From contig JAGWGS010000091.1 of assembly GCA_028867235.1 (NCBI GenBank), forward strand, positions 1 to 5,733: a DNA stretch of 5,733 nt, given 5' to 3'. How positions within the stretch are numbered: position 1 is the first letter of the stretch; every line of letters begins with the position of its first letter. Below, piece by piece: positions 1 through 4,324 of the stretch. The notes beneath the pieces are model-generated. The model ran no database searches. It was not told the DNA's origin and saw nothing but the letters and a program-made list of their open reading frames with translations. Position numbers and translations under genes: made by a program. This DNA comes from Nitrososphaerota archaeon. GTDB taxonomy: Archaea > Thermoproteota > Nitrososphaeria > Nitrososphaerales > Nitrosopumilaceae.

Positions 1-139
1 ACTTGATCCAAAAAAAGACGGAATCAGATTCGGTCACGGAGTAGGAACCAAAAAGAGAACCGAGATAATCACCAAGGCAATAGAGAAGAACTTTAAAGTA
101 TTCAACGCGAGAGTGTCAGCAAGTGGTAGTAAATCTTAA
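1..139 (+). CDS. rpl32e: Large ribosomal subunit protein L32e, C-terminal part (cut at the window's left edge)
   Basis: The frame starting at base 2 is open from the window edge to the TAA at 137-139 and encodes the last 45 residues of a protein. The motif GHGVGTKKRTEI followed by a helix with AIEKNFKVFN matches the C-terminal half of archaeal L32e, where a GxxKR-type motif precedes a helix and a final VLN-like strand. L32e is a structural protein of the archaeal/eukaryotic 50S/60S subunit. The last 17 nt overlap the GTG start of rpl19e, which is the usual archaeal gene order, so the two are probably co-transcribed and translationally coupled. The start and N-terminus lie outside the window. 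The tail after the conserved part (SASGSKS) is low-complexity and may be lineage-specific. Confidence 0.85.
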   Translation, partial: LDPKKDGIRFGHGVGTKKRTEIITKAIEKNFKVFNARVSASGSKS

Positions 140-572
140 ATCAAAAAGGCAACTGGTCTCCAGAATTCTTGGAGTCGGAGTAGGCAGAGTAAGATTTGAT
201 CCTGAATATCTAGACGACATCACAGATGCAATTACTCGTGACAACATTAGAAGTTTGATTACGGCAGGAACAATACAAGTAAAACCAGTTATTGGAACTT
301 CAAAAGGAAGATCACACTTTAAAAAAGCACAGAGACGTAAACGTGGAACTAAACAAGGTTCCAAGAAGGGACGAAAAGGATCCAGAGTAGGAAAGAAGGA
401 AGTATACGTAAAGAGAATAAGAGCAATGAGACACCAGCTAAAGGTTTCAAAATCAAGAAAAGAGATAGCAAATGAAAACTATTGGAAATTATACAAGCAG
501 GTAAGTGGAAATCAAGTTAGAAACTTGGCCCACCTTCGAAGCCTCATAGAAGAAGTTAGAACCAAAAAGTAA
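123..572 (+). CDS. rpl19e: Large ribosomal subunit protein L19e
   Basis: This 149-residue, very basic protein binds 23S rRNA in the large subunit of archaea and eukaryotes. The N-terminus (NLKSKRQLVSRILGVG) followed by VRFDPEYLDDITDAITRDNIRSLI is the typical L19e start, in which a WFDP-like motif leads into a helix with DAITREDIR. The middle (about residues 65-95) is a Lys/Arg/Gly-rich RNA-binding stretch, and the end is a long basic helix. The length is normal for archaeal L19e. GTG at 123 was chosen because the family N-terminus begins exactly there and no upstream in-frame start was seen. The gene overlaps rpl32e by 17 nt and I see no good Shine-Dalgarno site, so reading probably depends on coupling to rpl32e. 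It ends 2 bp from the convergent methyltransferase gene. Confidence 0.93.
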   Translation: MVVNLKSKRQLVSRILGVGVGRVRFDPEYLDDITDAITRDNIRSLITAGTIQVKPVIGTSKGRSHFKKAQRRKRGTKQGSKKGRKGSRVGKKEVYVKRIRAMRHQLKVSKSRKEIANENYWKLYKQVSGNQVRNLAHLRSLIEEVRTKK

Positions 573-574
573 AA
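562..574 (-). terminator. Candidate oligo-T terminator of the dtd2-ogt operon
   Basis: Reading the minus strand, the TGA stop of the methyltransferase gene (577-575) is followed at once by TTTTACTTTTTGG. Archaeal RNA polymerase can terminate at short T-runs without a hairpin, and two runs of four and five T directly behind the stop fit that. The site lies inside the last codons of the convergent rpl19e gene. This is an inference from composition only. Confidence 0.4.
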
Positions 575-871
575 TCAAAATCTAAAGATTACATCAGTAT
601 TCTGAATCTTACCTTTCTTAATTTCAATTCCTTCTCTTGACAACATGTTTGTTTTCACTTTCTCGCCCCATGCATATCCCCCTACCTTTCCATCAGACAT
701 TATCACTCGATGACACGGTACAATAACAGGAAAAGGATTCTTGTTCATCATTCTTCCAATGACTCGTTGACCATTTTTCAAGCCAACTGCCTTGGCAAGT
801 TCCCCATATGTTGTAACTTTCCCTTTTGGAACCTGTAAGAGTTTTTTATATACTTCATGTTCTAGTTTCAA
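575..871 (-). CDS. ogt: Methylated-DNA--protein-cysteine methyltransferase, single-domain (O6-alkylguanine repair)
   Basis: This 98-residue protein corresponds to the C-terminal catalytic domain of Ogt/AGT/MGMT, a suicide repair protein that moves an alkyl group from O6-alkylguanine in DNA to its own cysteine. Key residues align with human MGMT by spacing: Tyr22 (human Y114), the Arg36 finger (R128) in QRVIG, the Asn45 hinge (N137) in NPFPVIVPCHRV, acceptor Cys53 and His54 (C145, H146), and Glu80 (E172). The intact PCHR motif argues for a real alkyltransferase rather than an alkyltransferase-like protein, which lacks the cysteine. The N-terminal domain of typical Ogt (about 150-180 residues) is absent. 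The start is TTG at 871-869: an in-frame TGA lies five codons upstream and no ATG fits. GAGATGAT at 885-878, 6 nt before the TTG, is a good Shine-Dalgarno match. The start overlaps the dtd2 stop by 4 nt (TTGA), so it is probably translated by coupling. Confidence 0.9.
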   Translation of the reverse strand: MKLEHEVYKKLLQVPKGKVTTYGELAKAVGLKNGQRVIGRMMNKNPFPVIVPCHRVIMSDGKVGGYAWGEKVKTNMLSREGIEIKKGKIQNTDVIFRF

Positions 872-1644
872 ATTTTTATCATCTCAAGACTAGAAGAATT
901 TATCATATCTACTATTTTTTGTTTATTGTTTCCCAGTCCACTCCAGTCAACTAGAGCAAATTTTGCTTCACTGTTACGTTGCAAGATATGATCAAACAAT
1001 TTCAAGTCCACATTATCAAGACCATGTTTTGGAATTATAGTTCCCAGGGCCAGTTTACCTTCTATCAGTTCTTTATTGAATTTACTAGGATAATGAGTAC
1101 CTCCAAAGCAAATTGCGACATCGTATTTTTGTGGTTTTTCTGACATTATGCTTACAACTACTTGTGATACATCTTCGCACAATTGTTTGTCATTCCATTC
1201 CTTTTCAGTTGTGCCTATCTCAATGAACAAAGTTGGTTTGCCAAGAGCTGTTGGTCCATGATGGGTTGCCTCAATTATGATATCAAATTTTGAAAAGAGG
1301 TTTTTGTTCTCCCACAATTTCTTCATGTATGACTTTTGTATATGGGGATGAGGTATTGCTACTTGTCTTGGAAATCCACCAAACATGGCATCCCCAAAGT
1401 TTCCCGTGCTATGACAGGTCAATGCAAGAGTGCCACTTTCAGCAGCATGTTTTGACAGGAATACATAGCCATCATAGTGATACTTGTCTTCAATCCAATC
1501 TGCAGATATTGCAGGAGTTGAGATTATCACAAGATCAAAATATTTTCCACGATAGATTTCACCATCTTTTTTCATTTGTTTTGAGATAAAAGATGCCATG
1601 TTATATCCAGCAGGATCAGATTCGTATGCGATTAGTAATTCCAC
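868..1644 (-). CDS. dtd2: Archaeal D-aminoacyl-tRNA deacylase, DTD2 (GEK1-like)
   Basis: This 258-residue protein hydrolyses D-amino acids wrongly attached to tRNA, a chiral proofreading step in the cytoplasm. It is of the archaeal/plant DTD2 type, unrelated to bacterial DTD. Family signatures in order are FLSKHAAESGTLALTCHSTGNFG (about residues 62-84, quoted loosely as SKHAAESGTLALTCH then STGNFG), EATHHGPT (125-132), FIEIGTTEKEW (140-150), GGTHY (181-185), LGTIIPKH (200-207) and VDWSGL (232-237). The several conserved histidines agree with the zinc dependence reported for the archaeal enzyme. Length is slightly below the usual 270. GTG at 1644-1642 is the start, because an in-frame TGA lies a few codons upstream and the N-terminus then aligns with the family. 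A TATA box 27-35 bp upstream implies a leaderless transcript. It is the first gene of an operon with the methyltransferase gene. Confidence 0.93.
   Translation of the reverse strand: MELLIAYESDPAGYNMASFISKQMKKDGEIYRGKYFDLVIISTPAISADWIEDKYHYDGYVFLSKHAAESGTLALTCHSTGNFGDAMFGGFPRQVAIPHPHIQKSYMKKLWENKNLFSKFDIIIEATHHGPTALGKPTLFIEIGTTEKEWNDKQLCEDVSQVVVSIMSEKPQKYDVAICFGGTHYPSKFNKELIEGKLALGTIIPKHGLDNVDLKLFDHILQRNSEAKFALVDWSGLGNNKQKIVDMINSSSLEMIKI
878..885 (-). promoter_or_regulatory. Shine-Dalgarno site inside the dtd2 3' end, deciding the TTG start of ogt
   Basis: On the minus strand GAGATGAT matches the prokaryotic GAGGTGAT consensus at seven of eight positions and sits 6 nt before the TTG at 871. 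It lies within the last codons of dtd2 (Glu-Met-Ile). With the TTGA stop/start overlap it supports coupled translation of the methyltransferase from this unusual start codon. Confidence 0.6.
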
Positions 1645-1670
1645 AATGAATGATCAGACATCCGCTTTAT

Positions 1671-1679
1671 TATATTAAA
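1671..1679 (-). promoter_or_regulatory. TATA box of the dtd2-ogt operon
   Basis: The minus strand reads TTTAATATA here, followed by ATAAAG. Its centre is about 31 bp before the GTG start of dtd2, so transcription would begin at or within a few bases of the start codon (a leaderless or nearly leaderless mRNA). It lies in the 92-bp divergent region shared with the ribbon-helix-helix gene. Confidence 0.5.
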
Positions 1680-1692
1680 GGATGCATTATGT

Positions 1693-1737
1693 ATAATACT
1701 TTAAAATTTAAATAATACTAGTAGTATAATAGTATAA
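1693..1737. repeat. Cluster of ATACT/AGTAT half-sites at the RHH gene promoter (candidate operator)
   Basis: ATAATACT occurs twice directly (1693-1700 and 1712-1719). ATACTA-G-TAGTAT at 1715-1727 is a perfect inverted repeat with six-base arms. TAGTATAA occurs twice in tandem (1722-1729 and 1730-1737), the second copy running into the ATG. The elements flank and fill the space between the TATA box and the start codon, where a bound repressor would block RNA polymerase. Ribbon-helix-helix proteins often bind short inverted repeats at their own promoters, so autoregulation is a reasonable inference. The region is very AT-rich, which makes chance repeats more likely. Confidence 0.45.
1698..1716 (+). 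promoter_or_regulatory. BRE/TATA-type promoter of the ribbon-helix-helix gene cassette
   Basis: The sequence ACTTTAAAAT (1698-1707) runs into TTTAAATAAT, which is TATA-like and centred about 26 bp before the ATG at 1737, the spacing expected for a leaderless archaeal transcript. The same decamer ACTTTAAAAT recurs at 2547-2556 in the secE promoter region. The repeat cluster described separately overlaps this promoter. Confidence 0.5.
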
Positions 1738-1931
1738 TGAGAGTAAAGTTAGATCCAAATGTAAAAAGAGATACAACATCAATCAAGATAGATCCATTTG
1801 TCTGGAAAGAAGCAAAGAAAGATGCAATCGACAGAGAAATTGATTTATCACAACTAGTAGAAATTGCATTAAAGACTTGGTTAGAAGATGAAGATCCAAA
1901 AAAAGTCAAGAATGACCTAAAAGAGAGATAG
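1737..1931 (+). CDS. Small ribbon-helix-helix (CopG/MetJ-fold-like) DNA-binding protein
   Basis: This 64-residue charged protein fits the ribbon-helix-helix plan: a short strand TTSIKID (residues 13-19) that would pair in a dimer and insert into the major groove, helix 1 from PFVWKEAKKDAIDRE, and helix 2 from DLSQLVEIALKTWLEDE. The pattern of a hydrophobic strand, then a helix, then S-x-LVE-x-AL-x-x-WLE is typical of the fold. Such proteins are dimeric transcription regulators or the antitoxins of toxin-antitoxin pairs. The ATG at 1737 is 26 bp behind a TATA box, suggesting a leaderless mRNA, and a cluster of short repeats lies between the two. It is the first of three packed genes; the next begins 2 nt after its TAG. 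The fold call is by eye; the target DNA and function are unknown. Confidence 0.75.
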   Translation: MRVKLDPNVKRDTTSIKIDPFVWKEAKKDAIDREIDLSQLVEIALKTWLEDEDPKKVKNDLKER

Positions 1932-1933
1932 GA

Positions 1934-2308
1934 ATGTTTTATACTATAGAAATAGAAAAAGATTTAACAAAAGTTTCTAAATTATTAGAAAAAAATAGTG
2001 ATCTGTTCAGAAGAATGGCAAATGTCACAAAAGAGGAAGAAGAGCAGGCAGTGTACAGTGCAATATCTACACTTAGTTATTTTCTAAGTATTTCATACAA
2101 AGTTTCTCGCAATACACTAAATGAAATCAACATATTGTTTAATGCCATAGAGAAACTTCCGAGAAAATCAGAGTTTGATGAAATCAGAGACATGATGGAA
2201 AAACAAAGAGAGAACATCATAAGCACTTTGATTCCCATAAAAAAGGCATTTGAAAAATCAACGGAATATGAAAACTTTGGAAGAAAGACAAGTGATGAAA
2301 AAGATTGA
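1934..2308 (+). CDS. Unrecognised helical protein, middle gene of the RHH cassette
   Basis: I do not recognise this 124-residue protein. It looks almost wholly alpha-helical: a short N-terminal strand (MFYTIEIEKD), a helix to about residue 25, an acidic patch (KEEEEQ, 33-38), a hydrophobic amphipathic segment at about 40-56 (VYSAISTLSYFLSISYK), and two or three further amphipathic helices to about residue 110, then a charged disordered-looking tail. No signal peptide, cysteine, metal site or nuclease motif is apparent. The hydrophobic segment contains Ser, Tyr and Lys and looks more like a buried helix than a membrane span. The ATG lies 2 nt after the RHH gene's stop, with GAGAGAT just upstream as a weak ribosome site, so the two are surely co-transcribed. 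Position behind an RHH gene suggests a binding partner or regulated effector, but no function can be assigned. Confidence 0.75.
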   Translation: MFYTIEIEKDLTKVSKLLEKNSDLFRRMANVTKEEEEQAVYSAISTLSYFLSISYKVSRNTLNEINILFNAIEKLPRKSEFDEIRDMMEKQRENIISTLIPIKKAFEKSTEYENFGRKTSDEKD

Positions 2309-2543
2309 ACAAAGTGCAAGACAGGCACCTTACATAGACAGGACAAGTGAAAAATCTACAGAATCATTAAGCATACTAGAAAACAGGAGTAGAGAAGATC
2401 TCATAGAAGAGTGGTTGGCGTTGAACCCAAAGGATATTACAGATTTTGATAATACAGGCATTAAGAAAATAACTACAAAGGTTACAATAACATTTGATTT
2501 TGGCAAGGAAGAACGTCTTTTAACATTTCAGCCATTAAAGTAA
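2295..2543 (+). CDS. Unrecognised small protein, last gene of the RHH cassette
   Basis: This 82-residue protein is not recognised. The N-terminal third is charged, polar and probably disordered (residues 1-25, ending near SEKSTESLS). A short acidic helix follows (SREDLIEEWLALNP, about 33-46). The C-terminus looks like a beta hairpin, with strands around IKKITTKVTITFDF and ERLLTFQPL. ATG at 2295 was chosen, giving a 14-nt overlap with the preceding gene; in-frame ATGs at 2250 and 2268 would extend it by 15 or 9 residues with larger overlaps. GGAAG at 2279-2283 may serve as the ribosome site. The overlap implies co-transcription and coupling with the middle gene. The reading frame is open and codon use resembles its neighbours, so I take it as real, but a search for homologues is needed to prove it. 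Confidence 0.6.
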   Translation: MKKIEQSARQAPYIDRTSEKSTESLSILENRSREDLIEEWLALNPKDITDFDNTGIKKITTKVTITFDFGKEERLLTFQPLK

Positions 2544-2546
2544 CCC

Positions 2547-2569
2547 ACTTTAAAATAAGAATTATAAGG
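2547..2569 (+). promoter_or_regulatory. Promoter of the secE-spt5-rpl11 operon
   Basis: Two TATA-like elements lie ahead of the secE ATG at 2591: CTTTAAAATAAG (2548-2559), centred about 37 bp upstream, and TTATAAGG (2562-2569), centred about 26 bp upstream. The second has the spacing of a leaderless transcript; the first would give a leader of about 10 nt. Which is used cannot be decided from sequence. Confidence 0.45.
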
Positions 2570-2571
2570 AC

Positions 2572-2584
2572 ACTTTGGCAAAGT
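2572..2584. repeat. 13-bp inverted repeat between the secE TATA box and start codon
   Basis: ACTTTG-G-CAAAGT is a perfect inverted repeat with six-base arms around one central base, ending 6 bp before the secE ATG. It covers the likely transcription start, a classic place for a repressor operator. The arms resemble those of the larger repeat upstream of the Lrp-family gene. If transcribed it could also form a weak hairpin. Function is inferred only from position and symmetry. Confidence 0.4.
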
Positions 2585-2590
2585 CCTGCA

Positions 2591-2776
2591 ATGGTAAAGG
2601 TAAACCCAAAGCAGATGCTCAAGGACATGGTCAATACCATGAAACTTGCCAAGAAATCAGACAAGGAAGACTATGCAGAGCATTTACGATTGGTTGTACT
2701 TGGAATGGCCACACTTGGAGCCATCGGATTCATAATTCAATTCACCTTTGCTGTTATCAATTTAGGACATAGATAA
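2591..2776 (+). CDS. secE: Preprotein translocase subunit SecE (Sec61 gamma)
   Basis: This 61-residue protein is the small clamp subunit of the SecYE protein-conducting channel in the cytoplasmic membrane. It has the archaeal/eukaryotic form: an amphipathic N-terminal helix with LAKKSDKEDYAEHLR (about residues 19-33), matching the family's A-[RK]-K-P-x-x-x-E-[FY] signature, then one membrane span (about 34-56, rich in Val, Leu, Gly, Ile, Phe). Length is normal for archaeal SecE. ATG at 2591 was chosen because it sits 26 bp behind a TATA element and gives a family-length protein. The stop is 1 nt from the start of spt5, the conserved secE-spt5/nusG gene order, so the two are one transcription unit. 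Confidence 0.9.
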   Translation: MVKVNPKQMLKDMVNTMKLAKKSDKEDYAEHLRLVVLGMATLGAIGFIIQFTFAVINLGHR

Positions 2777-2777
2777 A

Positions 2778-3233
2778 ATGGCTCAAGAAACAAAATCACA
2801 CTTTTTTGCAGTTAGGACCACTGGAGGTCAAGAGAAAGTGGTCATGGGCCTATTAGAAAACAGAATCAAACTAAAGAAACTCAATATACAATCAGTATTA
2901 CTGCTTGACAGTCTCAAAGGGTATGTAGTGGTAGAAGCAATAGATGCCAATGCTGCATTTGATGCATTACAAGGAATTAGACACATCAGAGGACAGCTAA
3001 GAGGAGAATTAGCATTCAAGGACATTGAAGGGTATTTGGTGAAAAAGTCTACTGTTTCAGAACTTGTAGTTGATCAAGTAGTTGAGATCATCGGTGGTCC
3101 ATTCAAAGGCATGAAAGCTACTGTCACAAGAGTAGATCATGACAAAGAAGAAGCTACTGTCATCTTACTTGATGCCCCATACCAATTACCAGTAACTGTT
3201 GATGCAAACTATCTCAAACCATCAACTCAGTAG
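2778..3233 (+). CDS. spt5: Transcription elongation factor Spt5 (archaeal NusG)
   Basis: This 151-residue protein binds the clamp of RNA polymerase, closes the DNA channel and raises processivity; it is the one elongation factor of this kind found in all domains. The N-terminal NGN domain spans about residues 8-85 (SHFFAVRTTGGQEKVV, and LKGYVVVEA at 46-54, the typical strand ending in G-Y-[VI]-[FVL]-[VI]-E). The KOW domain spans about 97-131, with VVEIIGGPFKGMKATVTRVD carrying the G-P-F-[KR]-G motif, and contacts ribosomes or other partners. Length is typical for archaea. The ATG is 1 nt after the secE stop. In archaea Spt5 pairs with Spt4, encoded elsewhere. Co-transcription with secE and rpl11 ties transcription elongation to translation and export genes. 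Confidence 0.95.
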   Translation: MAQETKSHFFAVRTTGGQEKVVMGLLENRIKLKKLNIQSVLLLDSLKGYVVVEAIDANAAFDALQGIRHIRGQLRGELAFKDIEGYLVKKSTVSELVVDQVVEIIGGPFKGMKATVTRVDHDKEEATVILLDAPYQLPVTVDANYLKPSTQ

Positions 3234-3235
3234 CA

Positions 3236-3260
3236 AGGATTAAATTCGCAGTTATAAGGA
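3236..3260 (+). promoter_or_regulatory. Possible internal promoter and ribosome-binding region of rpl11
   Basis: In the 36-bp gap between spt5 and rpl11, AGGATTAAATTC (about 3236-3247) is TATA-like and centred about 27 bp before the rpl11 ATG, so a separate leaderless start is possible. TTATAAGGA (3252-3260) includes AAGGA, a plausible ribosome site 9 nt before the ATG, and repeats the 9-mer found at 2562-2570 before secE. Read-through from secE-spt5 is equally likely. Confidence 0.35.
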
Positions 3261-3269
3261 AAATAAAAC

Positions 3270-3752
3270 ATGGCAGATATGCAAACTGTTTCTGCACTTG
3301 TAACAGGAGGTCAAGCTAGTGCTGGCCCGCCATTAGGACCTACATTGGGACCTTTAGGTGTAAACATATTACAAATAGTCACTGCCATAAATGACAAGAC
3401 AAAAGATTTTGAAGGAATGAAAGTTCCTGTCACAGTAAATGTAGACAAGGCAACAAAAAAATGGACAGTCGAAGTAGGAATTCCTTCTGCTGCAGCTTTA
3501 ATTCTAAAAGAGGCAGGAATTCAGAAAGGTTCTGGAACCTCAGGTGCAACATGGGTCGGAGACATTACAACTGATTCAGTTGTCAAGGTTGCCAAATTAA
3601 AAATAGATTCATCTTATGCATTAAGCATCAAGACTGCTTCAAAAGAGATAATCGGAACTTGCCTTGCATTAGGAATTAAGATAAACGGAAAGAACCCAAA
3701 AGAAGCAACTGCCGAATTAGAATCAGGCAAGTGGGATGATAAATTCAAGTAA
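3270..3752 (+). CDS. rpl11: Large ribosomal subunit protein L11
   Basis: This 160-residue protein forms, with 23S rRNA helices 43/44 and the L10-L12 stalk base, the GTPase-associated centre where elongation factors dock. The N-terminal domain shows the proline-rich signature AGPPLGPTLGPLGVNI (about residues 18-33). The C-terminal RNA-binding domain (about 70-140) contains SAAALILKEAGIQKGSG and, later, KEIIGTCLALGIKINGK, the helix and loop that grip the rRNA. Length is normal for archaea, including the usual short C-terminal extension. The gene follows spt5, as in many archaea and bacteria. Unusually, rpl1 does not follow directly: the Lrp-family gene lies inverted between them, and its stop codon is 1 bp from that of rpl11. 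Confidence 0.95.
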   Translation: MADMQTVSALVTGGQASAGPPLGPTLGPLGVNILQIVTAINDKTKDFEGMKVPVTVNVDKATKKWTVEVGIPSAAALILKEAGIQKGSGTSGATWVGDITTDSVVKVAKLKIDSSYALSIKTASKEIIGTCLALGIKINGKNPKEATAELESGKWDDKFK

Positions 3753-3753
3753 A

Positions 3754-4212
3754 TTATTCTGTAACAGTATAAACTGCATCTTTGTCAGTCTTTTGTAATT
3801 CTACAAAAGTTTCAGTATTTTGTATTCCTTCTATTTTCCCTATCTTTTCTATGGCTACAGTGTGCAATTCTTCTAGATTTCTTGCACGCAAAGTAAGCAA
3901 TATGTCAAACCTTCCTGTAACTTCAGATATTGAAATAATTTCAGGAGTTTTTAGCAATGCCTTGTGTATCTGATCCTTTAGTTTTGGATCTCTATTGATT
4001 CCCATTGTTGCCCTCACCCCAATCCCAATCAACGATTCGTCAACAACAATTGTGAATTTTTTTATGAGTTTCTTCTTGACAAGTCTTTTTACTCTACTAT
4101 AAAGAACAGATGTGTTCACACCTAGTTTCTTTGAGAGATGTGGGACCGAAGTATTACCATCACGGCTCAGTTCGGTAATTATTTTCATGTCTAATTCATC
4201 AAATTTGTGCAA
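3754..4212 (-). CDS. Lrp/AsnC-family transcription regulator
   Basis: This 152-residue protein has the two-domain plan of the family. Residues 5-52 form an AsnC-type helix-turn-helix: FDELDMKIITELSRDGNTS, then VPHLSKKLGVNTSVLYSRVKRL, where the second helix reads DNA. Residues about 64-140 form the RAM ligand-binding and oligomerisation domain, with the strand-turn EVTGRFDILL (97-106) in place of the usual VTGxxD. The family binds DNA as dimers or octamers and often senses amino acids; the ligand here is unknown. The start is TTG at 4212-4210: stops lie upstream in frame, the TTG is 28 bp behind a TATA box, and it gives the family-like N-terminus. The next ATG (4188) would remove part of the first helix. 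It is divergent from rpl1 and convergent with rpl11, and a 16-bp palindrome sits just upstream of its TATA box. Confidence 0.92.
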   Translation of the reverse strand: MHKFDELDMKIITELSRDGNTSVPHLSKKLGVNTSVLYSRVKRLVKKKLIKKFTIVVDESLIGIGVRATMGINRDPKLKDQIHKALLKTPEIISISEVTGRFDILLTLRARNLEELHTVAIEKIGKIEGIQNTETFVELQKTDKDAVYTVTE

Positions 4213-4234
4213 CTTTGCGACTTGTTTTTATTAC

Positions 4235-4245
4235 TATTTAATAAA
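4235..4245 (-). promoter_or_regulatory. TATA box of the Lrp-family gene
   Basis: The minus strand reads TTTATTAAATA, centred about 28 bp before the TTG start. This spacing fits a leaderless mRNA and supports TTG rather than the internal ATG as the start. Confidence 0.5.
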
Positions 4246-4252
4246 TGTAAGT

Positions 4253-4268
4253 TACTTTTCCAAAAGTA
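4253..4268. repeat. 16-bp inverted repeat in the Lrp gene/rpl1 divergent region (candidate operator)
   Basis: TACTTTT-CC-AAAAGTA has seven-base perfect arms around two central bases. It begins 7 bp upstream of the Lrp-family gene's TATA box (about -41 to -56 from that start) and 108 bp upstream of the rpl1 ATG. Lrp-family regulators commonly bind about 15-bp AT-rich dyads near their own promoters, so this is the best candidate autoregulatory site in the window. No other dyad of this quality was seen in the region. Function is inferred. Confidence 0.5.
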
Positions 4269-4324
4269 TTCTTGTTTCAAGGCTAATTACAATACATGAA
4301 ATTTTTACAAATGTGCAATTCTCG

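Noticed and set aside
1290..1589. 99-codon plus-strand frame rich in His and Cys
   Set aside because: It lies wholly antisense to dtd2, whose family motifs are clear; the Cys/His content simply mirrors the opposite strand, and no ribosome site or known motif was found.
1737..2308. Classical toxin-antitoxin pair
   Set aside because: The RHH gene order suggests it, but the downstream protein shows no RelE, MazF, PIN, Fic or HEPN motif by eye and is followed by a third coupled gene, so I do not name it a toxin.
2575..2772. 65-codon plus-strand frame overlapping secE
   Set aside because: It is an alternative frame of secE with an odd Cys/His/Gly composition; the frame at 2591 has the SecE signature and membrane span.
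4271..4281. Small dyad CTTG-TTT-CAAG in the Lrp gene/rpl1 spacer
   Set aside because: Four-base arms are expected by chance in 164 bp; the 7-base-arm repeat next to it is far stronger.
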